From Vitis vinifera (lineage: Eukaryota; Streptophyta; Magnoliopsida; Vitales; Vitaceae), in NCBI RefSeq assembly GCF_030704535.1, contig NC_081818.1, positions 22,484,001 to 22,548,000 on the forward strand: a DNA stretch of 64,000 nt, given 5' to 3'. The position numbers were made by a program, and so were the translations under genes. The notes beneath the pieces are model-generated. The model was not told where the DNA came from, searched no databases, and saw only the letters and a list, made by a program, of their open reading frames with translations. How positions within the stretch are numbered: position 1 is the stretch's first letter; every line of letters starts with the position of its first letter. Shown here in pieces: positions 11,975 through 23,715 of the stretch.

Positions 11975-13915
11975 TGCAAAATAGACATTCTAAACATGTT
12001 TGAATTTTTATTTTATTTTACTTTTATGATTTTGTAGCACTTATATGTTACTTTAAAAAATCAATTTGTGCATGCTATTGAATTATGCCCTAGTCCGGAC
12101 CTTTTGGGATGTTTTTGTAAATTGGAATCAATTAGAGTTTTATTAAATTCTTTGGGATTTTGGTGATAATCTAGACATATAGAAGAGGTTCCCTAAAAAA
12201 TTTTGTAATTAAATTAATATTCTGAATAATTTTTTATGATTTATTTTACAAACCTTTCTAGTCAAACTGCATGCTGAATTTCCTATACAATATTTGCTTT
12301 ATTATTTAATCTAGTGTTGTTTGACATATTTTGACTTGGTTTTGACTTTTATTCTCTAATGTAAACATAATGAGGATGTTGTTTGATTTTTTCCATGACA
12401 AAATAATTTTTTTAGATATTTGTTTAGGATTTTCCAAATGAATGCAACTATTCTACCCCTTGTTGCATGTTTTTGTCTTAGTTACTAATTTTGACACTTA
12501 TAGTTATCTTGAGCATTAGTTTAAATTTAATAATAAACTTGTGTGCATGTCCTACATGATAGTTGTTGATTCTTTAAATTCATACCATTTCATTTGAGTT
12601 GTATGTATACCATATATATTAGGGTTTATTGTCATAGTTATTTGTTATTACTAGTGAGCTAACCCTCTCTAACTAGTATTGTAAATTGTGCTTGCTCCTA
12701 GGTACGTCTCTGACACCTTTTATCCTTTTGATTCTATAATATGAAAACTTTTGAGTGTGGATATTTTGATATATGTTATTAATTTGTGTGCTTTGGTCAA
12801 TGCTTGATTACTTCAATGAGATAGAATGCATGTTGTATATTGTATTATATTATCAAACTAATTTTGATGTTTTCATAAAGCATTTTGAGTTGCAACTCAG
12901 GTACTTTCCTATCTTCCTTTCTCTTATGATTAATTTCTTTGATATGTTTGTTAGGACATAATAGCATGTTGTTTGCCCTTAGACCTGATCATCTTTGCTT
13001 TCTTTGGTATTCCTCATTTATTATTTAATTGTCATATTTCCCTTAACTTAATTAATAGAGACATATTTTTAAGGCTTAAAAGGGTGTTACATTTTTAAGA
13101 TATCTTCCCGATTGGTAACTTGATGCTCGAACTTAAACTTGGGTTTTTCAAAGTCATACTTTTCTAAAAGTTTAAAGAATCATGTTTCTTAGGGGTTTAG
13201 TTTTTTGTTTTACTTTTCCTTTAAAAAAATATAAAAATTAGTGATGACTCTAATTTTTTTATAAAATATAATTTTTCACCTTAAAAAGTGAGTATCATCA
13301 TCGAATGAGGATGCACATGAAAAATGCGAGTAAGAGTAGCACCTATATTTGTTTGGGAATCTCTTATACATACAGACTAGAACTATTTGCGAGAAATGGC
13401 ATGTAAACTTCACATGCAAAATATCACCTGTGAATACACAGCACTGACCGCCTGTGCTGATCAAGTTATAACTGTCCGTCTTGCAGAAGTTATGCACAAT
13501 CATTCAAGGATGTAAGAGTCCAGTTCGTACTTCGTTAAGCAAAAGGTCTCATGATCCAGAAAAAATGGTGGTGCATGAAATTAAAAATAAGGGAGAATTG
13601 CCTTAGCAGCACAAATCTTGGGAGAAGGGCTTGGAATCAACAACATAAATCGGCCACAGTTAAAATGACATCAAACATATTGCCTATAAAATGAAAATCG
13701 TCTATACATGCCTTCATATACGAGAAACTACAGAACTAATAATAGCAATAGGATCACACTTGAAGTGGGTGTCAAGGTACTAGGAAAGCAACCAGGCGGG
13801 GAGTCATGGGTTGTGTTGTTCCTACTAGAATGGCAGATCATTTCCACTTTGAAAAATGACTTCCAACCACGAGGGAGTAGTCATCATATATTTGTAGACT
13901 AAAGCAAAACTAAGA

Positions 13916-14091
13916 ATTCCATTTGGTCTTAGCCAACTTTGCCCAATCAGATTTTGTCAGTGAGCTATCTACACTCAGATTCCATCACTGGGCTAAATTG
14001 AGGATTCCATTTACCTTTGCCTAACTTTGCCCAATCATATTCTGTCACTAAGCTATCTAGACTCAGATTCCATCACTGAATTATCTGGCCC
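13916..14091. repeat. Two-copy tandem repeat, 88-bp unit
   Basis: Units begin with attccattt at 13916 and 14004. Both contain actttgcccaatca, then a gagctatct / aagctatct pair, then actcagattccatcactg. The copies differ by a minority of substitutions, so this is a local duplication in non-coding DNA. Confidence 0.75.
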
Positions 14092-15739
14092 CACAGAAAA
14101 TGATGTAATCACTTTCTTAAAACGATCAGAAGATACCAGAAAGAATATAATGCAGGGGAGAAGAAAATGAAATCATACGACATTTCCCACTAACAAAAAT
14201 ATGTGGTGGTCCTTGAAGGAATCCTGAGCTGGCATATTGAGTTTGATGGGTTCATTTTTGTAACACTAAATGGCACTGGTCAATTCGGACTCTACAAATA
14301 TTAAGGACAGAGATGTGAGTCGGAGGAAATGATAAGCCAACCAGAGGGTTTTTTTTTTTTTTTTAAAATCCCTTTTTCTTTCTCCTGCAAATCTGAAAAG
14401 GAAAAAATGGGGTGAAAAAGGGTTTTGTAATCCTTTGGAAGAACAAAATTATTGAGTGAGACACAAGTGGAACCCCAACATTACTTTTGCTGAAAGGAAC
14501 TCATACCAAGATTGCAGCCGGTCAAACCATTACATTTTACTGTAAACTAAAACATAAGGCTCCACTTGGTTCAACAAAATAACTCGGGAAAATAATAGAG
14601 ACAAGAAGAGCAAAGGGGAAAAAAGAGAAAAAAATCAATATTTTTCCCTTGCTTTTGTTTGAGGAAAACAGAGAAGAAGCTATCCATAATGATTCTTGAG
14701 GAGGTGGTGGTGCTGGAGGTTGGTGCACTACTGGGGAGAAGTAGGATGGTGGTGCACACCATGGCAGATTATTGTCCATACTGAAGTTACAGATTTTTTT
14801 ACTCAGCCTGCCCTCACCAACAAAGAAATAAGCTTCCATTCAGCATTTCTTTTTCTCAAACACAGCTCTTTCTATAATCAACAAATTCTAATGAAAGATC
14901 TTTAAATCCTTTCAGAGAATCCATAGCCACTGTCCTGAGAAATGAGGATTCCAGTTACACCGGAAAGGAATAACCTCTGAGTGCAGCCACGGATGCAAAC
15001 TCAGCATGAGTACTGGTTGCAGTTCTCCAACTTAACCACCATTAACTAAAATGTGGAAAAGAATCAGCTGAGTGCAGGACCCAAATAAGTGATGACACTT
15101 AAGATATTTGTTACTCTTGATTCTGGTGCTTTATAAGGAGAAGATGCAATAGGTTCAACTTATGTGGGGTTGTATAATTACAGAAATATCCAAAAATGAT
15201 TCCACCCCAAAGGACAGAATCATCCCTTCAAGTGCTATACAGCAGAACAGAAAGATTTCATTTCCTTGGGACTTCCCATCTGACCAAGCCTTCATAGGAA
15301 GATAAGATTTTCAACATCCCAAAGAAGCTCATGAGACAAAAGAATGATGGCAGAAGTAAAGCTGCGTCGCTCAACGAGTAATTATCTTAAAAAGGAAGCA
15401 CTCTGTTCTGGGTTCATTAATAAATTTCAGGTGCCAAGTTTTCTTCATTAGCAGAGAAGAGCATTATTGGGAACCAAAGAATTAAAAGAAAGCATTTTCT
15501 GAACAAGGCCTTGTTCCAGAGATTCTTTAGGAATCTAGCAGCTGATTTACAGCAAAAGTGATGTAGTTAGAATTGTTTTATTCAGAACTAGAGTCCTTGT
15601 ATTATCAAACTTCAGAGAACTCTCCATTAATGGTTAACTTGGAGATTACTGCAAGATAAAAACTCGACTTGGGTGAGTAGAATTAGGTGGATCAAAATTT
15701 CACCTTCAAGGCAGGTTCTACTCATATCTTTCTAATTTA
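14092..15739. other. Non-coding region before the LINE
   Basis: I see no supported gene. The minus strand at 14537-14839 has an open frame with a Pro-rich run (PPAPPPPQ) and a hydrophobic tail. It lacks family resemblance, splice support or a promoter, so I do not annotate it as a gene. Confidence 0.4.
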
Positions 15740-18365
15740 GAATGTGTTCATTTGAGTCCAAAATTTGGAAGGGGGCAGAGGGTTGGTGATTGACATAGAT
15801 GAGATTTGAAAAGCAAAAACCAAATTGTTCCAATGTTCTTTAAGAGAACATTTACATCTGGTTGCACTTTGTGGTGAATCTCATGTTGTGACCCTGTAAG
15901 TATGTGATCATGCATCTAACGGGAGTTGAATTGAAGCTAATCTATGTGGACTTAAAGTCATGAGTTAATTTCCAGTATTGTAAAAGGGGCAGATTACAGT
16001 AAAGAAAGTGGAAGAGGCAAGGGGTATTCAAGATGAATCAAGATAATTAGGAGAATTGTAGGTTTGCTGGTCAAGTTGTTGGACTATTGCTGCAGATGGA
16101 AAAGGGGGGAAAATGCTTTCAGTGCGAGCTAACGGACAATGGGAGCTGGTCTAAGGCAGAAATTAGAAAGAATGAAGGTGGCAGATACCTGTTGGTGTCA
16201 GTCTTGTCTATGGACACCAGAAGATACCTAGTTATATTTCCGGAAAGCTTTGATTTGTTGGGTTGGGCTGCTGTGGCTATGAAGATAAAAGATCTGGGTA
16301 CAGTGGGTAGCAATGGCTAAAACGAAGCTAACGCCAAACTGGAAATATCAAGTTTACCTAAGAGGGCTCCTAATGTCTCTGGAGGTTCTAGTGATACTGA
16401 TGCTGCGAAGATAAACCTGACAAGGACTGGAGACATAGTGTGGATGCAAATAGCAAACTCTTGAGTTTCGCTCCAAAGTGCAAGCCCTCAATTGTTGCTT
16501 TGTGGGGATAAGGGGTGATATGAATGATTCTATCTCGAAGATGGGAGATGTGGAACATTAGACTAACATACTATGGAAGATCTATGGAACAGTGAAAGTG
16601 GCAAAATTAAAATGACTCACCGTTTTTTTGTTTCAGCTGGCCTCCTATTTATGTATTGGAAAATGGTGTTCATGTGTTCAAAGGAAAAATGCTAGCTTTA
16701 GATTGGAGGGTAACATGGGTTCCCATGGTGGGATGCTCCTAGATGGATTTTCGAAGAGATGAATCTTGGGTGAGAATTCCAGGGCTGCCGTTACAGCCAT
16801 AGGGAAGAGAGTTTTTCAAGGAAGTAGGGGATACCTGTGGCAGTTTTTTTAGTTGTGGATAAAGATACAAAGATGCATGGGAATTTGTCATAGGCAAGAA
16901 TCCTGGTAAAAAACAATGTTAGGAGGGTTCTAGCAAAGTTAGAGGTGGTTGTGGGCTTTGTGTCCTTTTCTATTCCTCTATGGTGGGAAAATTCAGAGTA
17001 GTTCTCTCCATTTGAGGCAATAGCAGCAGCGAGAACCCCTTCAAAGCTATTCTACAAAGAGAAAGGATGTCTCAAGGTTGAAGAAGAGGCTGATTCACGC
17101 ACCTTGGTGCATATGGGGGAGCGGGACGGCTCAAAAGGAGCACATGTGGCTAACTTGGAGAAGACATTCAGCAAGACTGGATCAGCCCCAGCAGCTTTCT
17201 CTGAGCTTCTGCTGCTGGATGGGACTCAACAACCACACATTAGGTCTCTCAAAGAGTTGGTGGGAGGCAAAAGGAACCAGGGGTTGTGCATGTCAAACCA
17301 ATTAAGTGGCAGATGGGTTGGTAAAGTTGGTATGTTGGGCTTGTAAAGGAAAATCTTTGAGTCACATAAACAACAGGCCTGGTTCAGATGAGAGTGCTAA
17401 ACAGGATTTTTGAAAGGGCTATAGGCCTCACTGTAAAAGAGCAGTCAAGAGGCCTAGGAGGTATGAGAAGTTGTCACACCCATGAAAGTTCCCCACAAAT
17501 TTTTTGCAATGTGTGGTACTTAGAAGCCCTCTAAGCCAGTCTCCTCTAACCCACACACAAGAAACAACAAAGGAAAGCAACACAAGGCAACATGATTACA
17601 AGGTAATCTCCCAAGTTGTATATTACAACGAGTCTACAAGAATACTCAAACCACTCTGAATAAGACTCCCACAACACATTGGTGATTTCATGTATGCAGA
17701 GAATGACCTACTAGGTACACTATTTATAGGCACTCAACCTAACTCCCACTTATCACAAATCAGACAACCACATGGCATCTTAGTGGTGGTTTGCTTCAAA
17801 TGGAGTCTTTGCCACTTGCCCTTGGACTGATTCAAAGCTCTTAGCTGCTACCACCTATTGGTGGCATGAAATGCGTGCCTCTTGATCAATGTCACTTGTC
17901 CTAAAGCTCAACAGCCCAATCCTTGCCTTGCATAGGAACCAACTTGTTTGCTTGCCTATTTGCTTGCTGCCTGGTCCTTGCTGGAGAAATTGGCCCATCA
18001 AAAAGGTTGACACATGAAGTTGTAAACTCTTTCTTGGAATGTGCAGGGGCTGCATGATCCGTACAAAAGGAAGGTGATCAAATCCATAATGCGCTTATAT
18101 AAACTGGATTTAGTTTGCCTACAAGAAACCAAAATCAGTTTTATGACTACTGGAATTGTTGGAAGCCAGGGGGTGGATCGGAGCTTGAAATGGGCTTCTC
18201 CTAATGCTAGGAAATTAGGGATTTTGTTGTTCTAGGATTCCAAAGATATGGAGTGCATGGATGTGGAAGTAGAGGCATACTCCTTATCTTGTCGGTTTAA
18301 AATTGAGGATGGATTTGTTTGGATTTTCTCTAGGATTTAAGATCTTTGTGTGGGAGGTAGCACAA
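15740..18365 (+). mobile_element. Decayed LINE (L1-type) retrotransposon, 5' half
   Basis: Two regions on the plus strand resemble plant LINE proteins. An ORF1-like DUF4283 segment runs in pieces from about 16087 (EKGGKCFQCELTDNGSW, then RYLVIFPE) to about 16980 (DESWVRIPGLP, then ARILVKNN), with stops and frame changes. At 18020-18340 lies an endonuclease-like N terminus of ORF2 (TLSWNVQGLHDPYKRKVIKS, DLVCLQETK), broken by a TAG after LGILLF. The resemblance is to LINE families I associate with Vitis. The reverse transcriptase part is missing, and about 17470-18010 does not read as LINE protein and may be a separate insertion. Boundaries are approximate. Confidence 0.65.
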
Positions 18366-18458
18366 TCCAAAAATCAATAAATTAACTTCCAATATCCTAA
18401 CTCTTATAAACTTATGCTGCAAATCATAAATGCATAAAGCTCAATCTCTAATAGTAAA

Positions 18459-18850
18459 TGTAATATCCCAAAGTGGATAAGAAGAGAAATATTTGGCACT
18501 TTATATGTAATGTGTTTTTCTTAACTATGTAAACACATTTTAAAGTTGTGAAGACTGTAGGCTCAAAACAAATAATATATACATGAGAGGAAGAGGGTTG
18601 CTACAAATGGTATCAAAGCTCATTCTCAATCCCGACTTTTGTCGTCGGGGGGGTGGGGGACACCTTCTAAGGCGAGAAGTTCTTGAAGCTTTATATATAA
18701 TAGGTTCGTTTTAATTGTATAAATGTATTTTAAAATTGCAAGTGGGTTCAAAGTAAAAAATGTCCACGTAGAACTCTTAATTATGTATACGTGTTTTAAA
18801 GCCTCCTCTAGGTCTAAAGCAAACAATATTCACATGAAAGAGAGTATCAC
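18459..18850 (+). mobile_element. LTR-like / TRIM-like fragment with a primer-binding-site motif
   Basis: A candidate LTR of about 147 bp starts TGTAATATCCCAAAG (18459) and ends GCTACA (18605). It is followed after two bases by TGGTATCAAAGC (18608-18619), close to the initiator-tRNA-Met primer-binding site TGGTATCAGAGC. Two diverged copies of an LTR segment (ctttatat-n-taa, then attttaaa-nttg, then ggtctaaagcaaa-like) follow at about 18690-18850. There is no coding capacity and no clear 3' LTR boundary, so it may be a TRIM or an LTR remnant. Confidence 0.45.
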
Positions 18851-19699
18851 ATTATAATAAAATTTGGCTAAGATGTGTTAGCTTTTGAGTTGATTTTTAA
18901 CTTTCATAATTGTGTGTGTTACATTTAGAGGAAAGAGATTGCATAACAAGTAACTAGTTCTCTACTTGTAATAATTCTTAATCTGAACATCTTATATTTT
19001 GATTTAGGGAAAACAAGACAAAAAAAAAATGAAAAGGAAAGGAAAAATAAAATAAGATTCAAAGAAAAAATAACATGCCACAGAAAAGAAAAATAAAATA
19101 AGATTCAAAGATTATTACTCTACTTAAAATAATAATAAGTAATAGAATTCAGGCTTTTTTATGGGAAGTACACAAGGCCAATGTTTTATAAGCATCATTC
19201 ACCAGTAGAAATCACAGGCCTAGCTCATTATCATTTAAAAAATTGGTATAGCCATGCTATGGTCACTATTAATAGAAGTCCAGAGCCATGATATCACACA
19301 TTATATTCCATCATGCACTAGTTAGGCACAACACCATGAGAAACCCACTTCTGCAATATCATATTAGCGACACCTAATCATTAATTCAATTACTAAAACT
19401 AGGATGATCTTATTGCCCCATGGTTGGGAACAGTTATTCTCATCCATTTATATGCCTATCAACAAAAATAAGTGCAAACAACCTTTCAAGATTGCTGAGT
19501 ATGTGGATCAAAATTATAGCATATCATCTGGATGTTAATTTCAGCACTGATACATGGAACAACAGTAAACCATTTTCATCTATTTCATCTAATAATCTTT
19601 TGAGAATAAAATTATCAATATAAATCAAAATTTCTTCCAGACCAAGAATTGTGCAGTACATAAATTATAGTAAAAGCAGTGAGACAGTAAACATATTCC
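18851..19699. other. Intergenic region downstream of the FTSHi3-like gene
   Basis: AT-rich sequence with purine runs near 19010-19110. It should include the 3' UTR of the minus-strand FTSHi3-like gene. No other gene is supported. Confidence 0.45.
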
Positions 19700-22600
19700 T
19701 CAGCTCAGAGTTTGATAGCCTAGGGGCCCTTGCAGGGCATACTGTCTTGAGTCCTGACTACCCATTAGAGATGGCATCCATGGGAACAGTTTCCTGAGCT
19801 CCCTGCTTATTGTACTAGGATTTGACTGCTTATCGTTGATCCCAAACCTTGCTCTTTCTATAGCTTCCATTATATCTTCCCTTGTCACGGATTCACCACC
19901 TGTGCATTTTAAAACAAGATTTTTATTTACAATTTTTCAAGGAACCAAGAGGAAAGAGAGTGTAATGCATTTTACGAGTTAAGGCAGCAACAAAGATACT
20001 CATGAAGATACTAATGAAACTTGATGTATATGATGATAACATTTGAGGTAATCCTTAGGCTACCATCTGCCAAATGGCATTATGCAACTGAAGACAAATA
20101 AATTAACCAACAATATGATCATATAGCATTTTTCAACCTCACCTCTGCGACCAGCAAGTAAAGCAGCTTCATTGACAATGTTTGCAAGGTCAGCACCTAC
20201 AAAACCTTGGGTGAGAGAAGCAACTAGGTTGCAGATAAGACGTGTGTCTTCTTCCAGAGGAACTTCTCTCAAATGTATAGCCAAGATCTTCCTTCTCCCT
20301 TCTTCATCTGGTTCCCCAACAAGTACTTTCCTTGAGAAGCGACCAGGCCGACAGAGAGCTGCATCTAAAGCTTCTGGCCGGTTAGTTGCTGCAATAACAA
20401 TTACCTTCATGTCCGACTCAAATCCATCCATTTCAGTCAGTAACTACAAAGGCAAAAACAGTTTGGACAATCACCGTCAGGCATGAACTTACACTGGAGA
20501 ACACTATAACCAACTCAATCAAGTTAGAAATTCATTGGAACTAATCAAAGTCCAGAAATGAATTAGGTAAAGATATTCTGGAAAGCAATCAAGTCAAGGC
20601 TATAAGAACAGCAGCAGATTCACGAAAAATCAATAAAAGTCAAGATTAATTTGAGCTGAAGAAGAAGTTCCTAAAGAAAAAATGTGTTGTCATTCCAAAG
20701 TTGCTTAGTATAATTCAGGAATTTCAAAGTCATTCCAAAATATTTGTGAAGAAATTAAATTATGCTTCATGGAATAAGATTGTGCACAATTGATGTAAAA
20801 AAGGTCCCTTGAAGCTAGCAATTTATTCAGAATATTATAAAATTATATATGATCAATGGGAACACTGTAAGAGATGGAACTAAATAAAATAAGAGATTGC
20901 CTGGTTTAGTGTTTGGTCACGTTCATCATTGAAGCTTCTTCCACGCTTTCCTCCTACAGCATCAAGTTCATCAATGAATATGATTGATGGTGCACATTTC
21001 CTTGCCACATTAAAAAGGTCTCTAACACGAGCTGCCCCTCTTCCAACAAACAATTCCACAAATTCACTGGCAGAAACACTGAAAAACGGTACCCCTGCTT
21101 CTCCAGCCACTGCACGAGCTAGTAATGTCTTCCCTGTTCCTGGAGGACCCACAAGCAGCACACCTCTAGGTAACTTTGCTCCTAGTTTGTTGTAATCACT
21201 GGCTCCTTGCAGGCATGAAACTATCTACAAATAATGAAGTACATCAGTAAAAATCTAGACCTATAAAAAGGAAAAGGAGGTTAAATCAATTTAGTTTGCA
21301 ACCATGACAAATGAGACAAGCAAACAATAATTGCCAGGGATCTAAAGCTAAAGCATGCTCATGCAAAACCTATGTTGCACAATATAATGGTGAAAATGTT
21401 TAGAAAACAACAGCAATTATATGTCCAATGAAAACTATAAAACAAATAAACTCAAACTAAGAACAGTCATGAAGTAGGTGTTTTAAAACTCTGAGCAATG
21501 CACTTCAATTCTAGGCAGGCAATTGGGTTATCAGAATATTCAACTACTTTTTGCATACAATTACCGTATGGTTAAGTCCCAAAGTGACAAAAATCAGCTA
21601 TTTCAGTTTAAATGCTCGAAGACCAATGGAATTTCTTTATTTGATAATAACCCTAGAATCTTTAAGCAAAGATGGCCCTTCTTTAACTCAACTTATGCGT
21701 CTCAACCAAATCTTTAGGATGACTATATTCTGTATGACTCAAACTAATGTGCCTTGTGCAACTTCTGGGTCAACTAAGAATTAGTATTATCTACACCTAA
21801 CAGCATTATGGTCCTCTTAGCAATCTTATCTAATTTGTAAACCATAGCCTTTATCAAGTAATGAACACATACGTATAGAACAGGATCCACATGCGCATCA
21901 TATCATTTAGATGGCATGGTCATATTGTGCTTGATATTTAGGTGTAGAACCTCGGTAGAAGACTAGAAGTAGAGAAAATTTGAAGGATCTGTGTGTTAAT
22001 GGTTCTGTGAATTTGTCTATAATGCATTGTGATGGCATTTGAGATGCAAGCCCAACGTGATCTTGCCTGTACAAGTGGAACTACAAATGATTGAAGTACT
22101 ATTACTGAACAAGTAATATTTGTTTGTTATTGTTTGTTCCAAGGCAGTTGAATTTAATGAAAGGCAACGCTATTTATGTATTTCCAAAGTCCCTTTCACT
22201 TCTTAGGGTGCATTATTTAGACATATTTTGATTGATCAAATTTCCTTTTCCTCTTCGCTGTTGCTTCTATACCTTCTTTGTGTATGGGTGAAAACTTGCT
22301 CAGCATTCTTTTTTAAATCCACTTATCACTAATCAAACAAAAAATACTTCAATTAAGCAAACCATAACATTAAAATTCTATAACACACAATTAGAGTGCT
22401 ATAATTGAAATGGAACTTTCATCCAAACAATTTGTTTCCTAGTTCTGAATCCTTTTCAAGAGAAACCTAATATTATGCGGCAACATGTCAACAAGGTAAA
22501 CAAAGTAAACAAAATATTCAAAGCAACTGTCAACAAAGCAAGTAACTTACCTCCATAAGCTCCACCTTAGCAGCGTCTACACCCTCAACATCATCAAAAC

Positions 22601-23564
22601 TGACAATCTGACTACTAGGTCGCCGTTTTTTTGCAGGACTATTAGCAGCAGAAAGTTGTCGGTAAAGAAGCCACATCAGAGGAGTTAAAGGAATCCACAA
22701 AGATAAAATAGTAATCAAAATACTCCTCATTGACATTAACACCGATTGGGGTGCCGAGCTGTATGCAGTTCCCTTTTCTCTCATCAAACTAAGCAGAAAG
22801 TTCTCATCATGGTCTATCTTTCTTGTGGAGTACTGCCACTCAGGGGTAGAAGCTCGGTTTCTTGAGAACTTCCTCAACGCACTTACACCCATTCCTTGGT
22901 GGGTTCTTGCAACATTTTGGCTGGAAACTCCATCATCCAAATTCCCATTTGGAACATCCACAGGCACTATTTCTTCAAATGTTTGAGTATTTTTTAGACG
23001 TTGAGGGTCCATGTTATAGTATATGCGACGAGATCCCTCCTCAAATAGAACATTCGTCACTACCCCACTCTGGAGGCTTGTTACTAAATCCGAATATGGA
23101 ACAATCTTCGGAGATGGCAATGTTGTCAGTTTAAGGAACAAATAGAACAGCCCCAGTGCAACAGAAATTGCAGTTGTAAGAGTCACTCTTTTTAGATGCT
23201 TACGCAAGAATGCTCCAAATTCATTTACCATTGATCGAATGGAATCCCTTTTCAGTCTACTAGATAACAACCGCAGCCTGGGTCGCAATCTTAACCAAAA
23301 CCGCTTATGTAAATCCCTATTCTCTCTTTTTCCCAAAGGGGCATGCTTATTTCCACAGTTTTCAATGGTGAGTAACCTTATCCTATTGTTACACAACAAC
23401 CCATGCTGAGATTTACAATAGTTACGGATCCCCAGTGCAGGAAAAGAAATTGAACTACAGCATGGGACAGAGAACGAACAACATAGATTTCTATATCTCC
23501 CCAAAGGATTGTTCTTTTGAGTAATCAAAAACCCATCATTGGAACCAACGGAAAAGGAAGCCAT
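19700..23564 (-). CDS. FTSHI3: FtsH-like AAA-ATPase lacking the peptidase domain (FTSHi3 type, chloroplast)
   Basis: Exons 23564-22551, 21224-20901, 20443-20143 and 19899-19700 join into 612 aa ending in TGA. The basic, Ser/Arg-rich N terminus (to about 110) looks like a plastid transit peptide. Membrane segments lie near 128-147 and 281-301. The AAA module follows: Walker A GPPGTGKT (364-371), the pore-loop region [11 protein letters not shown] (389-399), Walker B IIFIDE (419-424), and [16 protein letters not shown] with the arginine-finger region (467-482). The protein then ends (MPSLMG...GPLGYQTLS) with no HExxH zinc site and no M41 peptidase domain. Active FtsH proteases continue some 200 residues further; length and ending fit plant FTSHi3, annotated as inactive. 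A role as a plastid AAA chaperone or unfoldase is inferred. The intron after exon 2 is GC-AG (CAG|GCAATC), and a 5' UTR intron precedes the ATG. The TBC gene is divergent. Confidence 0.9.
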
Positions 23565-23573
23565 TTTGAAGAA

Positions 23574-23714
23574 CTATAATGAATAGTCCATGAAATCTAT
23601 TACAACCCACCAAATACCTTACCGCAATGGTTGTTTTTCGTCAATAACAACCAACAGAACTGCGATTTAGAGCCATGAAATTGAACAGATGTTGATGAAC
23701 TATAAAGAAAGTAC
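23574..23714 (-). other. Intron in the 5' UTR of the FTSHi3-like gene
   Basis: On the minus strand, ACCAG|GTACTT at 23715/23714 and ATTATAG|TTCTTC at 23574/23573 form a consensus intron ending nine bases before the ATG at 23564. The upstream leader exon would begin somewhere near 23780. Confidence 0.55.
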
Positions 23715-23715
23715 C

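Larger units (their letters stand above)
9272..13915. other. Long intergenic region downstream of ProDH
   Basis: The first ~100 bp is the ProDH 3' UTR, with AT-rich poly(A)-signal-like sequence near 9325-9345. The rest holds no supported gene. It contains a three-unit tandem repeat (10706-11002), an (ATT)n microsatellite and long T-rich tracts. Short open frames here (for example at 9422-9604, 11126-11350 and 13276-13503) show no domain or splice support. Confidence 0.5.

Noticed and set aside
14537..14839. 100-codon minus-strand frame with a Pro-rich run and hydrophobic tail
   Set aside because: The Pro run comes from a simple GGT/GGA-rich tract on the other strand; no family resemblance, and two overlapping frames look equally good.
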